Both the position numbers and the translations under genes were made by a program. DNA of 64,000 nt, taken from positions 1-64,000 of the forward strand of contig JAIXOX010000006.1 of the NCBI GenBank assembly GCA_027486555.1, read 5' to 3'. Below the pieces are notes generated by a model. It had not been told where the DNA came from. It saw only the letters and a list, made by a program, of their open reading frames with translations, and did not search any database. Shown piece after piece: positions 43,483-53,538 of the stretch (its first letter is position 1; every line of letters starts with the position of its first letter). The DNA is from Comamonadaceae bacterium (GTDB lineage: Bacteria > Pseudomonadota > Gammaproteobacteria > Burkholderiales > Burkholderiaceae_C).

Positions 43483-44430
43483 TTACGCCCCTTTCGCCAC
43501 CGGTTTTTGTTCAAGGGACGGTTTGGGGCGCGAGGCCAAGTAGATCCCCGGCAAGATCAACGCAGCCCCCATCACATGGTGCCAGCCCAAGGACTCTCCC
43601 AACACAGCCCAAGCGGTCAGCCCGCCATACAAGGGGCTGAGGTACAAACTGGCGGCCACACGACTGGCCCCCAATGCTTTCTGGCAAAAACCATAAGCCC
43701 AATAAGCCCCAATGCCGGGAACCAGTCCCGCCAGCACGACCAAGAGTGTGGCCTGCATCCCCCAAGCGGGTGTGCTGTCCAGCTGCGCTTCCCAAATTGC
43801 AAAAGGCGTCAACACCAACACCCCGCCTGCACAAATGGCCGCCAAACGTGCCGTGGCACCCAAGGGACTGGGCCATTTCTTTTGCAACAAGGCAAAGCCC
43901 GCCCACGCGACCATGGCCAGCACAATCCAGCCATCGCCGGCCACCCAGTTCACCTGTCCAAGCGCCCCCCACTGGCCTTTCACCACCACATGAAAAACGC
44001 CAGACAAAGCCACCAACACCCCCAGGCCTTGCCGCCACGAAAAACGCTCACCCAGCCACAACACCGCCCCCAAGGTGATCAGCACCGGTGATGCGGCGTA
44101 AATCAGCGCGATGTTCATGGCGGTGGTGGTTTGTGCGCCCTTGTAAACCCAGGCCCCGCAAACCAGCATGCCCAAGGCCCCCAAGACCAGATAACGCCAT
44201 GTTTCTTGCAAGGTGCTGCGCCTCTCACGCCACAGTTCGCGGCGGGCCACCACACCCAAAATCAAACCGGCCAGAGCCCAGCGCCCCCAGGCCAGCATGT
44301 GCGGCTCGACCACCCCTGGCGCGGTGCGGGCCACGATGTAATTGACGGACCACAGGGCGGGGGTGATCCAAAGCAGGGTCAACGCCATGCGCTGTCGATC
44401 CATCCCCATGAATTTGAAATGACTGTTCAT
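43483..44430 (-). CDS. EamA/DMT-superfamily transporter
   Basis: A 315-residue inner-membrane protein with about ten hydrophobic helices in two repeated EamA units (about residues 12-145 and 170-300). The first has ALWSVNYIVARTAPGVVEP and the second GWHHVMGAALILPGIYLASR at its end. The family exports metabolites or amino acids. The ATG at 44430 or one eight codons in could be the start. A basic C-terminal tail (KPSLEQKPVAKGA) follows. No operon partner to suggest a substrate. Confidence 0.9.
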   Translation of the reverse strand: MNSHFKFMGMDRQRMALTLLWITPALWSVNYIVARTAPGVVEPHMLAWGRWALAGLILGVVARRELWRERRSTLQETWRYLVLGALGMLVCGAWVYKGAQTTTAMNIALIYAASPVLITLGAVLWLGERFSWRQGLGVLVALSGVFHVVVKGQWGALGQVNWVAGDGWIVLAMVAWAGFALLQKKWPSPLGATARLAAICAGGVLVLTPFAIWEAQLDSTPAWGMQATLLVVLAGLVPGIGAYWAYGFCQKALGASRVAASLYLSPLYGGLTAWAVLGESLGWHHVMGAALILPGIYLASRPKPSLEQKPVAKGA

Positions 44431-44499
44431 TAAATTGGCATTTTTGTATTCATTTCAAAAGCATTCACAGTTTGTTTTTGTATCTTCTAAAGGACTGAC

Positions 44500-45038
44500 A
44501 TGCTGCTCAAAACTGGGGTCTGCTTGCTTTCGCTGGGCTTGTTGGCCGGATGTTCGACTGCATCCAAAACCACAGTCTCCAATTACATTTCCCCCCAACA
44601 GTACTCATCTTACGACTGTGCCCAGTTGGCTCAAGAATTCCAGCGCATCTTGGTGCGTGTCAAACAACTGGGGTTCAATTGGACCAGGCCGCTATTGCGA
44701 AAAAATGTGCCTCAGTTTCGGCAGCACCCGCTGCAAAAATTTCACCCGACGTGCCACAGGTTGACTTGGATGAGGACTTTGCAAAGGATTCAGATGTGTA
44801 GGCGGTTCCGTTCTTGAATGATTGGGGACGAGAAGGTGACCGCCATTGGCTGAACCAAAAGTCTCCCAAGGCCTTTGTTCTTGCACCCAACGGAACCTGG
44901 AACGCCACTTGGGGCATGACCACAGGCAATGGCGACGAAAGCCCCGAGCCCTTGCCTCGGGCCATGGCCCGCTGTGAAAAGCGAGCGCAAGGGTGCAGGG
45001 CATACGCGGTGGATCAACGCGTGGAGTGGGTGCCCTGA
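44500..45038 (+). pseudogene. Lipoprotein gene broken by a frameshift and an in-frame stop
   Basis: The frame begins with a lipoprotein signal (LLKTGVCLLSLGLLAGCSTA, lipobox Cys18) and continues SNYISPQQYSSYDCAQLAQE. Near 44670 the reading shifts to another frame with GVQLDQAAIAKKCASV. That frame meets a TAG at 44799 and then continues as AVPFLNDWGREGDRHWLNQK and, near the end, YAVDQRVEWVP, a typical C-terminus of small bacterial lipoproteins. The pieces line up as one gene of about 180 residues with two disruptions. Sequencing error is an alternative for the frameshift, but not for both. Confidence 0.65.
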
Positions 45039-45075
45039 AAAAAAACCGCTCCGACTCGAGGTCGAAGCGGTGGTT
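45038..45075 (-). terminator. Terminator of pckG
   Basis: On the minus strand ACCGCTTCGAC pairs with GTCGGAGCGGT (one mismatch) around a 5-base loop, followed by a run of T (the A-run at 45038-45045). Confidence 0.8.
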
Positions 45076-45127
45076 CAGGCCGCCAGTGCCAATGGGAGAC
45101 AGTGCCGCAGCGCTGCGGTGCTAAATC

Positions 45128-47020
45128 TCAAGCGGCCAGTTTCGCCTGCAAAGCCGACTTGGTGTCCAGCAAGGCCTGGGGCAAGTGGTAGCTCAGCTGT
45201 GCAAAGTGCTCGTCGTGCAGTTTGAATTCGGCTTGCCAAGCGGCGGGGTCGATGCTGGTCACGGCTTTGAACTGCTCGGCGCTGAAGTCGATGCCACTCC
45301 AGTTGATTTCAGCGTAAGTGGGGGCCACGCCGAACATGGTCTGCTCGCCCTGAGCATTGCCTTCAAGGCGGTCGATCATCCACTTGAGCACGCGCATGTT
45401 GTCGCCGTAGCCGGGCCAGACGAACGAGCCGTCTTCGCCTTTGCGGAACCAGTTGACACAGTACATGGCGGGCAGCTTGTGGCCAGCGGCCTGGGCCTTG
45501 GCACCCGTGTCCAGCCAGTGCTGGAAGTAGTCGCTCATGTTGTAGCCGCAAAACGGCAACATGGCGAAGGGGTCACGGCGCACCACGCCTTGCGCACCAA
45601 AGGCGGCGGCAGTCGTCTCCGAGCCCATGGTCGCGGCCATGTACACACCTTCGGTCCAGCTGCGCGCTTCGGTGACCAAAGGCACGGTGGTCGAGCGGCG
45701 GCCGCCAAACATGAAGGCGTCGATCGGAACGCCTGCAGCATCGTCCCAAGCGGGGTCGAGTGCGGGGTTGTTGGTCGCGGCCACGGTGAAGCGGGCGTTG
45801 GGGTGAGCGGCTTTGGCGCCGGTTTCCTTGGCGATTTGGGGGGTCCAGTCCTTGCCTTGCCAGTCGATCAGGTGGTCTGGCAACTTGCCGGTGTCTTTTT
45901 CCATGCCTTCCCACCACACGTCGCCGTCGTCCGTGAGGGCCACGTTGGTGAAGATCACGTCCTTGTGCAGGCTCAGCATGCAGTTGGGGTTGGTCTTCAT
46001 GTTGGTGCCAGGGGCGACGCCAAAGTAACCGGCTTCGGGGTTGATGGCGTACATCTTGCCGTCGGTGTGGGGCTTGACCCAGGCGATGTCGTCGCCAATG
46101 GTGGTGACTTTCCAGCCGTCAAACGCAGCAGGCGGCACCAGCATCGAGAAGTTGGTCTTGCCACAGGCGCTGGGGAATGCGGCTGCGACGTGGTACTTTT
46201 TACCTTCGGGGTTGGTCACGCCCAAGATCAGCATGTGCTCGGCCAACCAGCCTTGGCCGCCAGACGGGCCATTGGCAGCCTGTTTGCCCATGTTCGAGGC
46301 GATGCGCAGCGCAAAGCATTTCTTGCCCAGCAGCGCGTTGCCGCCGTAGCCCGAACCATAAGACCAGATTTCGCGGGTCTCGGGGTAGTGCACGATGTAC
46401 TTGGTGCTGGGGTTGCAGGGCCAGCTGGTGGTGTCTTTTTCTCCAGCAGCCAAAGGCGCGCCCACGGTGTGCATGCAAGGCACAAATTCGCCATCGGTGC
46501 CCAGCACGTCGTAAACGGCTTTGCCCATGCGGGTCATGATCTTTTGGTTGACGGCCACGTAGGCGCTGTCGCTCAGCTCAATGCCGATGTGGCTGATGTG
46601 CGAGCCCAAGGGGCCCATTGAGAACGGCACCACGTACAGGGTGCGACCAGCCATGCAGCCGTCAAACAAGGGGTTCAGGGTGGCGCGCATTTGCGCGGGT
46701 TCCATCCAGTTGTTGGTGGGGCCGGCGTCTTCTTTTTTGGCCGAGCAGATGTAGGTGCGGTCTTCCACGCGGGCCACGTCCGACGGGTCGGAGCAAGCCA
46801 GGAACGAGTTGGCGCGCTTGGCCGGGTTGAGCTTTTTGAAGGTGCCTGCAGCCACCAGCTCCGCGCACAGGCGGTCGTATTCTTCTTGTGAGCCGTCACA
46901 CCAGTAGACATTGGCGGGCTTGCACAGGGCGGCCATTTCGGCGACCCAGGCGATCAGCTTGGCGTTTTTGACGTACGCGGGCGTGTTGAGGTTCAGGCCC
47001 TGCATCGCGGGTGAATTCAT
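45128..47020 (-). CDS. pckG: Phosphoenolpyruvate carboxykinase (GTP)
   Basis: Converts oxaloacetate and GTP to PEP, GDP and CO2, the first committed step of gluconeogenesis. The 630 residues match the GTP family: kinase-1a loop [16 protein letters not shown], metal and substrate region GDDIAWVKP and [12 protein letters not shown], and the guanine-binding stretch [25 protein letters not shown] precedes the ATG at 47020; 43 in-frame codons upstream are not family sequence. Own terminator at 45038. Presence of pckG alongside organic-acid uptake systems fits a heterotroph living on acids. Confidence 0.96.
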   Translation of the reverse strand: MNSPAMQGLNLNTPAYVKNAKLIAWVAEMAALCKPANVYWCDGSQEEYDRLCAELVAAGTFKKLNPAKRANSFLACSDPSDVARVEDRTYICSAKKEDAGPTNNWMEPAQMRATLNPLFDGCMAGRTLYVVPFSMGPLGSHISHIGIELSDSAYVAVNQKIMTRMGKAVYDVLGTDGEFVPCMHTVGAPLAAGEKDTTSWPCNPSTKYIVHYPETREIWSYGSGYGGNALLGKKCFALRIASNMGKQAANGPSGGQGWLAEHMLILGVTNPEGKKYHVAAAFPSACGKTNFSMLVPPAAFDGWKVTTIGDDIAWVKPHTDGKMYAINPEAGYFGVAPGTNMKTNPNCMLSLHKDVIFTNVALTDDGDVWWEGMEKDTGKLPDHLIDWQGKDWTPQIAKETGAKAAHPNARFTVAATNNPALDPAWDDAAGVPIDAFMFGGRRSTTVPLVTEARSWTEGVYMAATMGSETTAAAFGAQGVVRRDPFAMLPFCGYNMSDYFQHWLDTGAKAQAAGHKLPAMYCVNWFRKGEDGSFVWPGYGDNMRVLKWMIDRLEGNAQGEQTMFGVAPTYAEINWSGIDFSAEQFKAVTSIDPAAWQAEFKLHDEHFAQLSYHLPQALLDTKSALQAKLAA

Positions 47021-47231
47021 GGGAAGTGCTCCAAGTTTAAAAATCGTTTTTTCAAAACCTCTGGACAGGGACTTTGAAAAAACGGCTGTTTGGCTGAGAT
47101 ACTGAAGTCTTTGGCCGCTTGGAAAAGCGGGTGTAAAAGCGGCTGTCACAGCGTTGTAACCAACGGGCCTCGATTTTAGGGAGACCGCTTGTGTTGTGCC
47201 TGTTGGTCGGGCTGAAAACCTCTTTTAAACT

Positions 47232-48056
47232 ATGCAAAAGAAGCATGAAGTTATGCGGGGCCCTGTGGGGTCGGGTTTCAAGCCCCTGCGGCGCTTTGGG
47301 CTGTTGACGCTCTTGGCGGCCGCGTGGTTCGCCCCTTGGGCGGCACTGGCACAAAGCCCGGCTCGCATCAAGATCGCCGCTGCGAGCAATCTCAAGTTCG
47401 TGCTGGCTGACTTGACGAGTCAGTACAAACAACAAACCGGCGTTCAGGTGGATGTGAATCTGGGTGCCTCCGGCAACCTGGCGCGTCAAATTTTGCAGGG
47501 CTTGCCGGTGGAACAATTCATCTCGGCCGACGAGGTGTGGGTGGCCGAACTGGCCAAAGCTGGCCACACGCAGGACGCCGGGCAGCGCTACGCCACGGGT
47601 CGACTGGCGCTGATCGTGCCTAAAAGTTCAACACTGCCGCTGGCCCAAGGTTTGGCAGCCGTGGTGCGTGCGATGAAACCGGGCGACAAATTCGCCATCG
47701 CCAACCCGGCGCTGGCCCCGTATGGCGTGGCGGCTGTGGTGGCTTTGCAGCGTTCAGGCGTTGGGGCGCTGCCTGCAAACCAGAAAGTGCAGGGCGACAA
47801 CATCGGCCAGGCCACCCAGTTTGTCGCCACGGGCGCAGCGCAAGCGGGCATCACGGCCTTGGCCCTCGCCCAAGCCCCCGAGATCGCTCAGAGCGTGCAG
47901 GTCTTGCCCCTGCCTACCGACTTGCACGCCCCCTTGCACCAGCGCATGGTGCTGCTCAAGGGTGCGGGTGGGGCGGCGGCAGACTGGCACCGGTTTTTGC
48001 TCAGCCCGCCCGCCCAGGCGGTGTTTGTGCGGCACGGTTACGCCTTGCCGCAATAA
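47232..48056 (+). CDS. modA: Molybdate ABC transporter, periplasmic binding protein
   Basis: A 274-residue binding protein with a signal peptide (FGLLTLLAAAWFAPWAALAQ). The mature start IKIAAASNLKFVLADL and NLGASGNLARQILQGLPVE are the ModA motifs that hold molybdate or tungstate through Ser and backbone amides; DNIGQATQFVATGAAQAGI is also typical. A second ATG seven codons in (47253) is possible. It is followed 81 bases on by modB. Supplies molybdenum for enzymes such as xanthine- or CO-dehydrogenase-type proteins. Confidence 0.93.
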   Translation: MQKKHEVMRGPVGSGFKPLRRFGLLTLLAAAWFAPWAALAQSPARIKIAAASNLKFVLADLTSQYKQQTGVQVDVNLGASGNLARQILQGLPVEQFISADEVWVAELAKAGHTQDAGQRYATGRLALIVPKSSTLPLAQGLAAVVRAMKPGDKFAIANPALAPYGVAAVVALQRSGVGALPANQKVQGDNIGQATQFVATGAAQAGITALALAQAPEIAQSVQVLPLPTDLHAPLHQRMVLLKGAGGAAADWHRFLLSPPAQAVFVRHGYALPQ

Positions 48057-48137
48057 TCGGGTTGCGCGTTGTACGACCCCACGGGTGGGCAGCGCTTCAC
48101 ACACACCTGTCTTGTCCCCGTCATCACACCCCACCCC

Positions 48138-48815
48138 ATGGATTGGTCCGCCCTTCACGTTTCGCTGACCTTGGCAGCGCTCACCACCTTGGCCCTGCTG
48201 CCAGTGGGCTTGGCGCTGGCCCGCTGGCTGGCCGTGACCGCCTGGGCCGGGCGGCCGGTGGTCGAGGCTTTGCTGCTGCTGCCCTTGCTGCTGCCCCCCA
48301 CCGTGATCGGGTTTTACTTTTTGGTGGCCTTGGGTCAGGGCAGCGCCTTGGGCGCTTGGCTCGCGACATCGGGCATTCGCTTGGTGTTCACCCTCGAAGG
48401 CCTGCTGTTGGTGAGCGTGCTGGTCAATTTGCCTTTCATGGTGCAACCCATCCAACGCGCTTTTGCGGCGGTGCCGCACAGCCTGCGCGAGGCGGCTTGG
48501 GTGTCGGGCTTGTCCACCTGGCAGACGTTTTGGCGCATCGAATTGCCACTGGCCTGGCCCGGTTTGCTGGCCGGCATGGCGCTCACCGTGGCGCATACCT
48601 TGGGCGAATTTGGCGTGGTGCTCATGGTGGGCGGCAATATCGAAGGCGAGACGCGCACCTTGTCGGTGTCGCTGTACGACAAGGTGCAGGGCATGGATTT
48701 GCAGTCGGCCCATGTGATGGCGCTGGCGCTGGTGGGCGTGTCTTTGCTGGCGCTCACGCTGGTGTTGGCCTTTGACCGGGTGGGCCAACGTGGCCGCGCC
48801 CTGCAGGAGCGCTGA
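48138..48815 (+). CDS. modB: Molybdate ABC transporter permease
   Basis: A 225-residue permease with five to six hydrophobic helices. The opening LHVSLTLAALTTLALLPVG and the coupling loop SLREAAWVSGLSTWQTFWRI with ELPLAWPGLLAG are typical of ModB. The ATG at 48138 is chosen where family similarity begins. The stop TGA overlaps the modC ATG by one base (TGATG). Confidence 0.95.
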   Translation: MDWSALHVSLTLAALTTLALLPVGLALARWLAVTAWAGRPVVEALLLLPLLLPPTVIGFYFLVALGQGSALGAWLATSGIRLVFTLEGLLLVSVLVNLPFMVQPIQRAFAAVPHSLREAAWVSGLSTWQTFWRIELPLAWPGLLAGMALTVAHTLGEFGVVLMVGGNIEGETRTLSVSLYDKVQGMDLQSAHVMALALVGVSLLALTLVLAFDRVGQRGRALQER

Positions 48816-49984
48816 TGCCAGGCTTGCAAGTGCAACTGCGCTCGGCCAGCCCGATCCGGCTGGAAGCTGAGTTTGACTGCGGCGCGGGCGAGTTGGTGGC
48901 CCTGGTCGGGCCGTCGGGCAGTGGCAAAACCAGCATGCTGCGCGCCATTGCCGGGCTGTGGACGCCAGCCGATGTGCAGGGCCACATCCGGGTGGCAGGC
49001 CAGGCTTGGTTGGACACGGCAGCGGGCGTGCAGCTCAGCCCGCAGCAGCGCAGGGCGGGTCTGGTGTTCCAGCATTACGCGCTGTTTCCGCACATGACGG
49101 CGCAAGCCAATGTGGCCCTGGCCGCTGGGCCGGGTTGGTCGAGCGCCGACGTGCAGACTTTGCTGGCCCGCTTGGGGCTGGCCACGCTGACTCAGCGCAG
49201 GCCCTCGCAATTGTCGGGCGGTCAGCAGCAGCGCGTGGCGTTGGCGCGGGCGCTGGTGCGTGTCATGCCCAAGCCCACAGCGGACGACACCCCAACACCC
49301 CAAGCCTTGCCCGGCGTCTTGCTGCTGGACGAGCCGTTTTCTGCGGTGGATGCACCCACACGCCAGACGCTGTACCGCGAGCTGGCCGCATTGCGCCAAA
49401 AGGTGTCGGTGCCCATGCTGCTGGTGACACACGACCTGGCAGAAGCCCGCCGCTTGGCCGACCGGGTGGTGATCGTGGACGCAGGCCAGACTTTGCAAAC
49501 CGGCGAGCCCGCACGGGTGTTTGCCAGCCCGCGCAACGCCCGGGTGGCCGAACTGGTGGGCATTCAAAACCATTTTGAGGGGCGCTTTTACAAGGACCAC
49601 GCCGACTGGGGCCGCCTGCGCTGGACCGATGCGGCAGCCTCAGACACCGGTCTGGACTTGGCGGTGTTCGACAAAAACAAGATCGATGACGGCACCCCCG
49701 TGACTTGGGTGCTGAACGGGGAACAGGTGGACGTGATGTCCGATGGCGAGGTGCCCAGTTTGGCGCTGCAAGGCCATACCCGATTGCGCTGCCAGTTGCT
49801 GGAGGTCTTGTCGCTGGGAGAGATCAGTTTGTGCACGCTCAGGCCCGAAGCCTTGCCCAGCCAAACCATCACCTTGAACCTGACCAGCCGCCTGCTGCAG
49901 CGTTTGCAGGTTGGCTCGGGAGCCTGGGTTCAACTGCAGATCGCGCCAGAGGCGCTGCACATCATGCCGGTGCGCACAAAATAA
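48815..49984 (+). CDS. modC: Molybdate ABC transporter ATP-binding protein
   Basis: A 389-residue ATPase. Walker A GPSGSGKTSMLRAI, signature LSGGQQQRVALARAL and Walker B VLLLDEPFSAVDAP are followed by LLVTHDLAEARRL. The C-terminal third (about residues 260-389) is a MOP/TOBE-type regulatory domain that can sense cytoplasmic molybdate. GAGCGCTG precedes the ATG, with CAGGAGC. Overlaps modB by one base. No ModE-type regulator is next to the operon. Confidence 0.95.
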   Translation: MPGLQVQLRSASPIRLEAEFDCGAGELVALVGPSGSGKTSMLRAIAGLWTPADVQGHIRVAGQAWLDTAAGVQLSPQQRRAGLVFQHYALFPHMTAQANVALAAGPGWSSADVQTLLARLGLATLTQRRPSQLSGGQQQRVALARALVRVMPKPTADDTPTPQALPGVLLLDEPFSAVDAPTRQTLYRELAALRQKVSVPMLLVTHDLAEARRLADRVVIVDAGQTLQTGEPARVFASPRNARVAELVGIQNHFEGRFYKDHADWGRLRWTDAAASDTGLDLAVFDKNKIDDGTPVTWVLNGEQVDVMSDGEVPSLALQGHTRLRCQLLEVLSLGEISLCTLRPEALPSQTITLNLTSRLLQRLQVGSGAWVQLQIAPEALHIMPVRTK

Positions 49985-49985
49985 A

Positions 49986-50012
49986 ACCCGCAAAGCGCTT
50001 GCTGTTGCGGGT
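49986..50012. terminator. Hairpin behind modC
   Basis: ACCCGCAA (49986-49993) and TTGCGGGT (50005-50012) are perfectly complementary. No T-run follows, so it is a weak or Rho-dependent terminator candidate, placed between convergent modC and the small gene at 50057. Confidence 0.5.
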
Positions 50013-50056
50013 GGCTGGGGTGCTGCCTGAGCGGCGCACCGGGGGGCGGCAAAGCC

Positions 50057-50191
50057 TCAGGCCATGAACACGGCGATGAAGGCCAGCAGGAAAATCAGCA
50101 CGGCACCAGCGGCTGGAATGACCACGGGAATGTGCTTGACCACGTTTTCCACGGGGTCGTCAGAAGTGTGTGCGTCGTTGTGATTGGACAT
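50057..50191 (-). CDS. Small single-pass membrane protein (44 residues)
   Basis: A hydrophilic N-terminus (SNHNDAHTSDDPVENVVKH) is followed by one membrane helix (PAAGAVLIFLLAFIAVFMA) at the C-terminus. The ATG at 50191 has GGCCCCCC-like sequence and no strong binding site. Similar tiny tail-anchored proteins occur across Comamonadaceae, but I can assign no function. It lies convergent with modC and 68 bases behind the thioesterase gene. Confidence 0.6.
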   Translation of the reverse strand: MSNHNDAHTSDDPVENVVKHIPVVIPAAGAVLIFLLAFIAVFMA

Positions 50192-50259
50192 GGGGGGCCT
50201 CAGAACAAGAATGGCGGTATTGTAGCCACGCCCGGCTGGCGGGCCGCTGACAACCCGGC

Positions 50260-50685
50260 TCACACCAGGGCATAGGTGGTGCTGGCCCGAAAAACGCTCT
50301 TGCCGTCATCGGCCCCGGTCAGGTCGATCTCGCCAAAGGCCATGGCTTTGCCAGCGCGCAGCACCCGGGCGGTGACCAGCGCGTCCTGGCCCGACAGGGG
50401 TTTCATAAAGCTGCTGGACAGCTGCACCGTGCTGCAGGGCCGGAACTGCCCAAAGTGGCTGATCAGCGCCAGCACCATGGCCGTGTCGGCCGCCGCCATC
50501 ATGGCCTGCCCGCACAACATGCCGCCCACCCGCGACAACTGATCACTTTGCGGCAAGCGCAGGGTCACGCTATTGGCATCGAAATGCTCCACATGCAGGT
50601 ACAGCGCCTGCACCCAGGGGGCAAACAATTCGCCCAAGGCTTGTTGCAAGGTGTCGCGGCTTACTGGGGGTTGGGAAGGTGTCAT
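50260..50685 (-). CDS. PaaI-type hotdog-fold thioesterase
   Basis: A 141-residue hotdog-fold protein likely to hydrolyse acyl-CoA thioesters. The family pattern is visible: GGMLCGQAMMAAADTAM on the central helix (in place of HGG...D) and QLSSSFMKPLSGQDALVTAR for the beta sheet. The catalytic Asp lies in AADTAM. Substrate unknown; hydroxyphenylacetyl-CoA-like compounds are handled by some relatives. Single gene with the small membrane protein gene downstream. Confidence 0.85.
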   Translation of the reverse strand: MTPSQPPVSRDTLQQALGELFAPWVQALYLHVEHFDANSVTLRLPQSDQLSRVGGMLCGQAMMAAADTAMVLALISHFGQFRPCSTVQLSSSFMKPLSGQDALVTARVLRAGKAMAFGEIDLTGADDGKSVFRASTTYALV

Positions 50686-50888
50686 GGCTGGCTTGGGGCG
50701 AGGTGCTGGTCGGGGCAGGCCCAGCGGGTTGAGGGGCGCCTGGGATTATCCCGCGCGATGGCGACGGTCATGGCGATACCGGGCAAGCTGCATTTTCCGG
50801 GCGGGACCCAGCTATCGCCCAGGGCACAGGCAGGGCGCACCTGCCGACATAAACTGAAAGGCCCCATCCACCGACCAGCAGGCACGGC

Positions 50889-52094
50889 ATGAACCGCTTT
50901 TCTCCGTCGACTCCCCGCATCCCCGGCATCCGTTTTGTCCACTCACCCGGCCCGACCCATGTGCCCGACGAGGTCATGCACGCCATGCAGCGGCCCATGA
51001 CCGACTTGTCGGACCCCCGGGTGGCGGCCATGATTGCGGCATGTGAAAGCGGCATGAAGCGGCTCTTGCACAGCCCAAACGCTGATGTGTTCTTGTTTGC
51101 CAGCAACGGGCACGGCATGTGGGAGTCGGCGGCGGCCAACCTGGCCTCGCCGCAGCACACTATGCTGCTGGCGGGCTCGGGTCATTTTTCGGACCAGTGG
51201 GCGATCCAGATCGAGGGCATGGGCATCGCCTTGCAGCGCACCCCATATCAAGAGGGCCATCCGTTTGATGTGGCTGCCATCGAGCAAGCCCTGCGCGAGG
51301 ACACCAGCCATCGCATCAGCGCCGTGCTGGTGGTGCACACCGACACGGCCAGCGGCGTGACCAGCGATTTGGCAGCGGTACGCCGCGCCATGGATTCAAC
51401 AGGACACCCAGCGCTGTATGTGGTGGACGTGGTGGCCTCGCTGGCCGCCAGCCCTTTTGACATGGACGCGCTGGGCGTGGACGTGGCCTTGGGCAGTTCA
51501 CAAAAAGGTCTGATGATGCCGCCCGGTCTGGGCTTTGTGGCCGTGAACGCCAAAGCCATGGCTTGGTCAGCCCGCCATGCCGAGCCACGTTTTTACTGGG
51601 ACTGGCAACGCCGCGACAGCGACAACCAGTCGGCCAAGTTTTGCGGCACGCCGCCGCTGGCCCACATCGCCGGGCTGGAGACGGCCATCGCCTTGCTCGA
51701 AGAAGAAGGATTGCCCCATGTGTGGGCGCGCCACCAACGTCTGGCGGGCGCGGTGCATGCAGCGGTCGAGCGCTGGGCGGTGCCGGGGGCCATGCGTTTT
51801 CATGCGCGCCAGCCCGAGACACGTTCGGCCTCGGTCACCGCCATCGAGGTAGCCCCGGGCATCGACCCCGAGGCCTTGCGCACGGTGGCGCGCGAGCGCT
51901 TTCAGGTCGCCATGGCGGGCGGCTTGGGGCCTTTGGCCGGAAGGGTGTTCCGCATTGGCCATCTGGGTGACATGAACGAGCCCATGATTTTGGGCGCGCT
52001 GGCCGGCATTGAGGCGGCCATGACGGTGCAAAAAATCCCGTTTGGTACCGATGGTGTGGCTGCTGCTGTTGCTTACTTGGCAGCGCAGGCCTGA
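50889..52094 (+). CDS. Class V aminotransferase (serine/alanine-glyoxylate type)
   Basis: A 401-residue fold-type I PLP enzyme. The cofactor Lys is in GSSQKGLMMPPGLGFV and the PLP phosphate region in LFASNGHGMWESAAANL. The opening RFVHSPGPTHVPDEV is typical of serine-pyruvate/alanine-glyoxylate aminotransferases, which use glyoxylate as acceptor to make glycine. It stands alone upstream of the DadA-like oxidoreductase. Physiological amino donor unknown. Confidence 0.9.
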   Translation: MNRFSPSTPRIPGIRFVHSPGPTHVPDEVMHAMQRPMTDLSDPRVAAMIAACESGMKRLLHSPNADVFLFASNGHGMWESAAANLASPQHTMLLAGSGHFSDQWAIQIEGMGIALQRTPYQEGHPFDVAAIEQALREDTSHRISAVLVVHTDTASGVTSDLAAVRRAMDSTGHPALYVVDVVASLAASPFDMDALGVDVALGSSQKGLMMPPGLGFVAVNAKAMAWSARHAEPRFYWDWQRRDSDNQSAKFCGTPPLAHIAGLETAIALLEEEGLPHVWARHQRLAGAVHAAVERWAVPGAMRFHARQPETRSASVTAIEVAPGIDPEALRTVARERFQVAMAGGLGPLAGRVFRIGHLGDMNEPMILGALAGIEAAMTVQKIPFGTDGVAAAVAYLAAQA

Positions 52095-52241
52095 ACCTGC
52101 GTTGCCGCGGCTCAGGGCGCAGGCGGATTTTTGGGGCGTGCAACTTTTCAGCGACGAGTCCGAAATTGTGAGCATGTGACAAGAAACCGAAATAACAAGG
52201 GATAGACGAGCCCCCGGGAGCTGCTGCATGATGCGCAACTT

Positions 52242-53480
52242 ATGACCACATCGATTCTTGTTTTGGGCGCGGGCATGGTGGGCACCTGCACCGCCTTGCA
52301 TTTGCAGCAGCGCGGCTATGACGTGACGCTGGTGGACCGGCGTGCACCGGGCCAGGAAACGTCCATGGGCAACGCCGGCTTGATCCAGCGCGAAGCGGTC
52401 GAGCCTTATGCCTTCCCGCGCGACCCCGGCTTTTTGCTGAACGTGGCCTTGGGGCGTGGTGCCCAAGTGCATTGGCACGCCAAAGGGTTGTGGCAAATGG
52501 GCAGAGCACTGATGAGTTACCTGCACCACTCGCACCCCCAGCGACACGCCAAGGCGACACAAGCCTACAGCGGCCTGATCGCCCACGCCACGGCTGAGCA
52601 TGACCCGCTGATCGCGGCGGCGGGGGCGCAAGATTTGGTGTCACGGCAAGGTTTTCGCTTTGTGTTTCGCACGGCCCAGGCCTTGGATGAGGCGGCGCAG
52701 CGGGCCGAAAATTTGCACACGCGTTTTGGTGTGCACTCTCAAGCGGAAAACACCGCCCAGCTGGCGCTGGCCGAACCGGCCTTGCAAAAACCCTTGGCCG
52801 GTGCCGTGCATTGGCTGGACCCGTGGGCAGTCAACGACCCGGGGGCTTTGGTGCAACGCTATGCCGACTTGTTTGTAGCGCGTGGCGGCCGTTTGCTGGT
52901 GGGCGACGCGGCCAGTTTGCAGGCGCAAGGCGCGGGCTGGTCGGTACAGACCACCGAAGGCACGGTGCACGCCCAGCAAGCGGTGCTGGCGCTGGGGCCT
53001 TGGTCCGACGGCTTGATCCGCACGCTGGGTTACAACTACCCGCTGTTCATCAAACGCGGCTACCACCAGCACTACGCACCGCCTGTCCCCGTGCGGCAAC
53101 CCATGCTGGACGCCGAGTCCGGTTATGTGCTGGCCCCCATGCAACGCGGCTTGCGCCTGACCACCGGAGCCGAGTTTGCCCCCATCGATGCCCCGCCTAC
53201 GCCGGTGCAATTGGCCAAGGCCGAAGCGCTGGCGCGTGAATTGGTGGACTTGGGCCAGACTTTGCCAGAGCCGCCCTGGCTCGGCGCACGCCCTTGTACG
53301 GCCGACATGCTGCCCGTGATGGGCCCAGCGCCCCACCACAAAGGGCTGTGGTTCAACTTTGGCCACGCGCACCAAGGCTTCACGATGGGTCCAGTGGCGG
53401 GCCGTTTGCTGGCCGAAATGGTCCAAGGCGAGCCGCCATGTGTCGATCCGATGCCCTATTCGCCATGTCGGTTTGGGTGA
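52242..53480 (+). CDS. FAD-dependent amino-acid dehydrogenase (DadA-like)
   Basis: A 412-residue DAO-family flavoprotein. The FAD motif ILVLGAGMVGTCTALHLQQR starts at residue 5 and the C-terminal GLWFNFGHAHQGFTMGPVAG is the usual second flavin contact. It probably oxidises D-amino acids and passes electrons to quinone. Many relatives have GHG...GWT at the C-terminus; here it is GHAHQGFTMG. The end of the gene is followed closely by the convergent DUF3237 gene. The substrate is not assigned. Confidence 0.88.
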   Translation: MTTSILVLGAGMVGTCTALHLQQRGYDVTLVDRRAPGQETSMGNAGLIQREAVEPYAFPRDPGFLLNVALGRGAQVHWHAKGLWQMGRALMSYLHHSHPQRHAKATQAYSGLIAHATAEHDPLIAAAGAQDLVSRQGFRFVFRTAQALDEAAQRAENLHTRFGVHSQAENTAQLALAEPALQKPLAGAVHWLDPWAVNDPGALVQRYADLFVARGGRLLVGDAASLQAQGAGWSVQTTEGTVHAQQAVLALGPWSDGLIRTLGYNYPLFIKRGYHQHYAPPVPVRQPMLDAESGYVLAPMQRGLRLTTGAEFAPIDAPPTPVQLAKAEALARELVDLGQTLPEPPWLGARPCTADMLPVMGPAPHHKGLWFNFGHAHQGFTMGPVAGRLLAEMVQGEPPCVDPMPYSPCRFG

Positions 53481-53538
53481 TCAGGTCTGCTGCGCGGGCC
53501 ACCACCAATTGAACTTCGGTGACGCCTCAGGCAAAGAT

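Noticed and set aside
48335-49600. 421-codon minus-strand frame across modB and modC
   Set aside because: Spans two coupled transporter genes on the opposite strand; no recognisable motifs.
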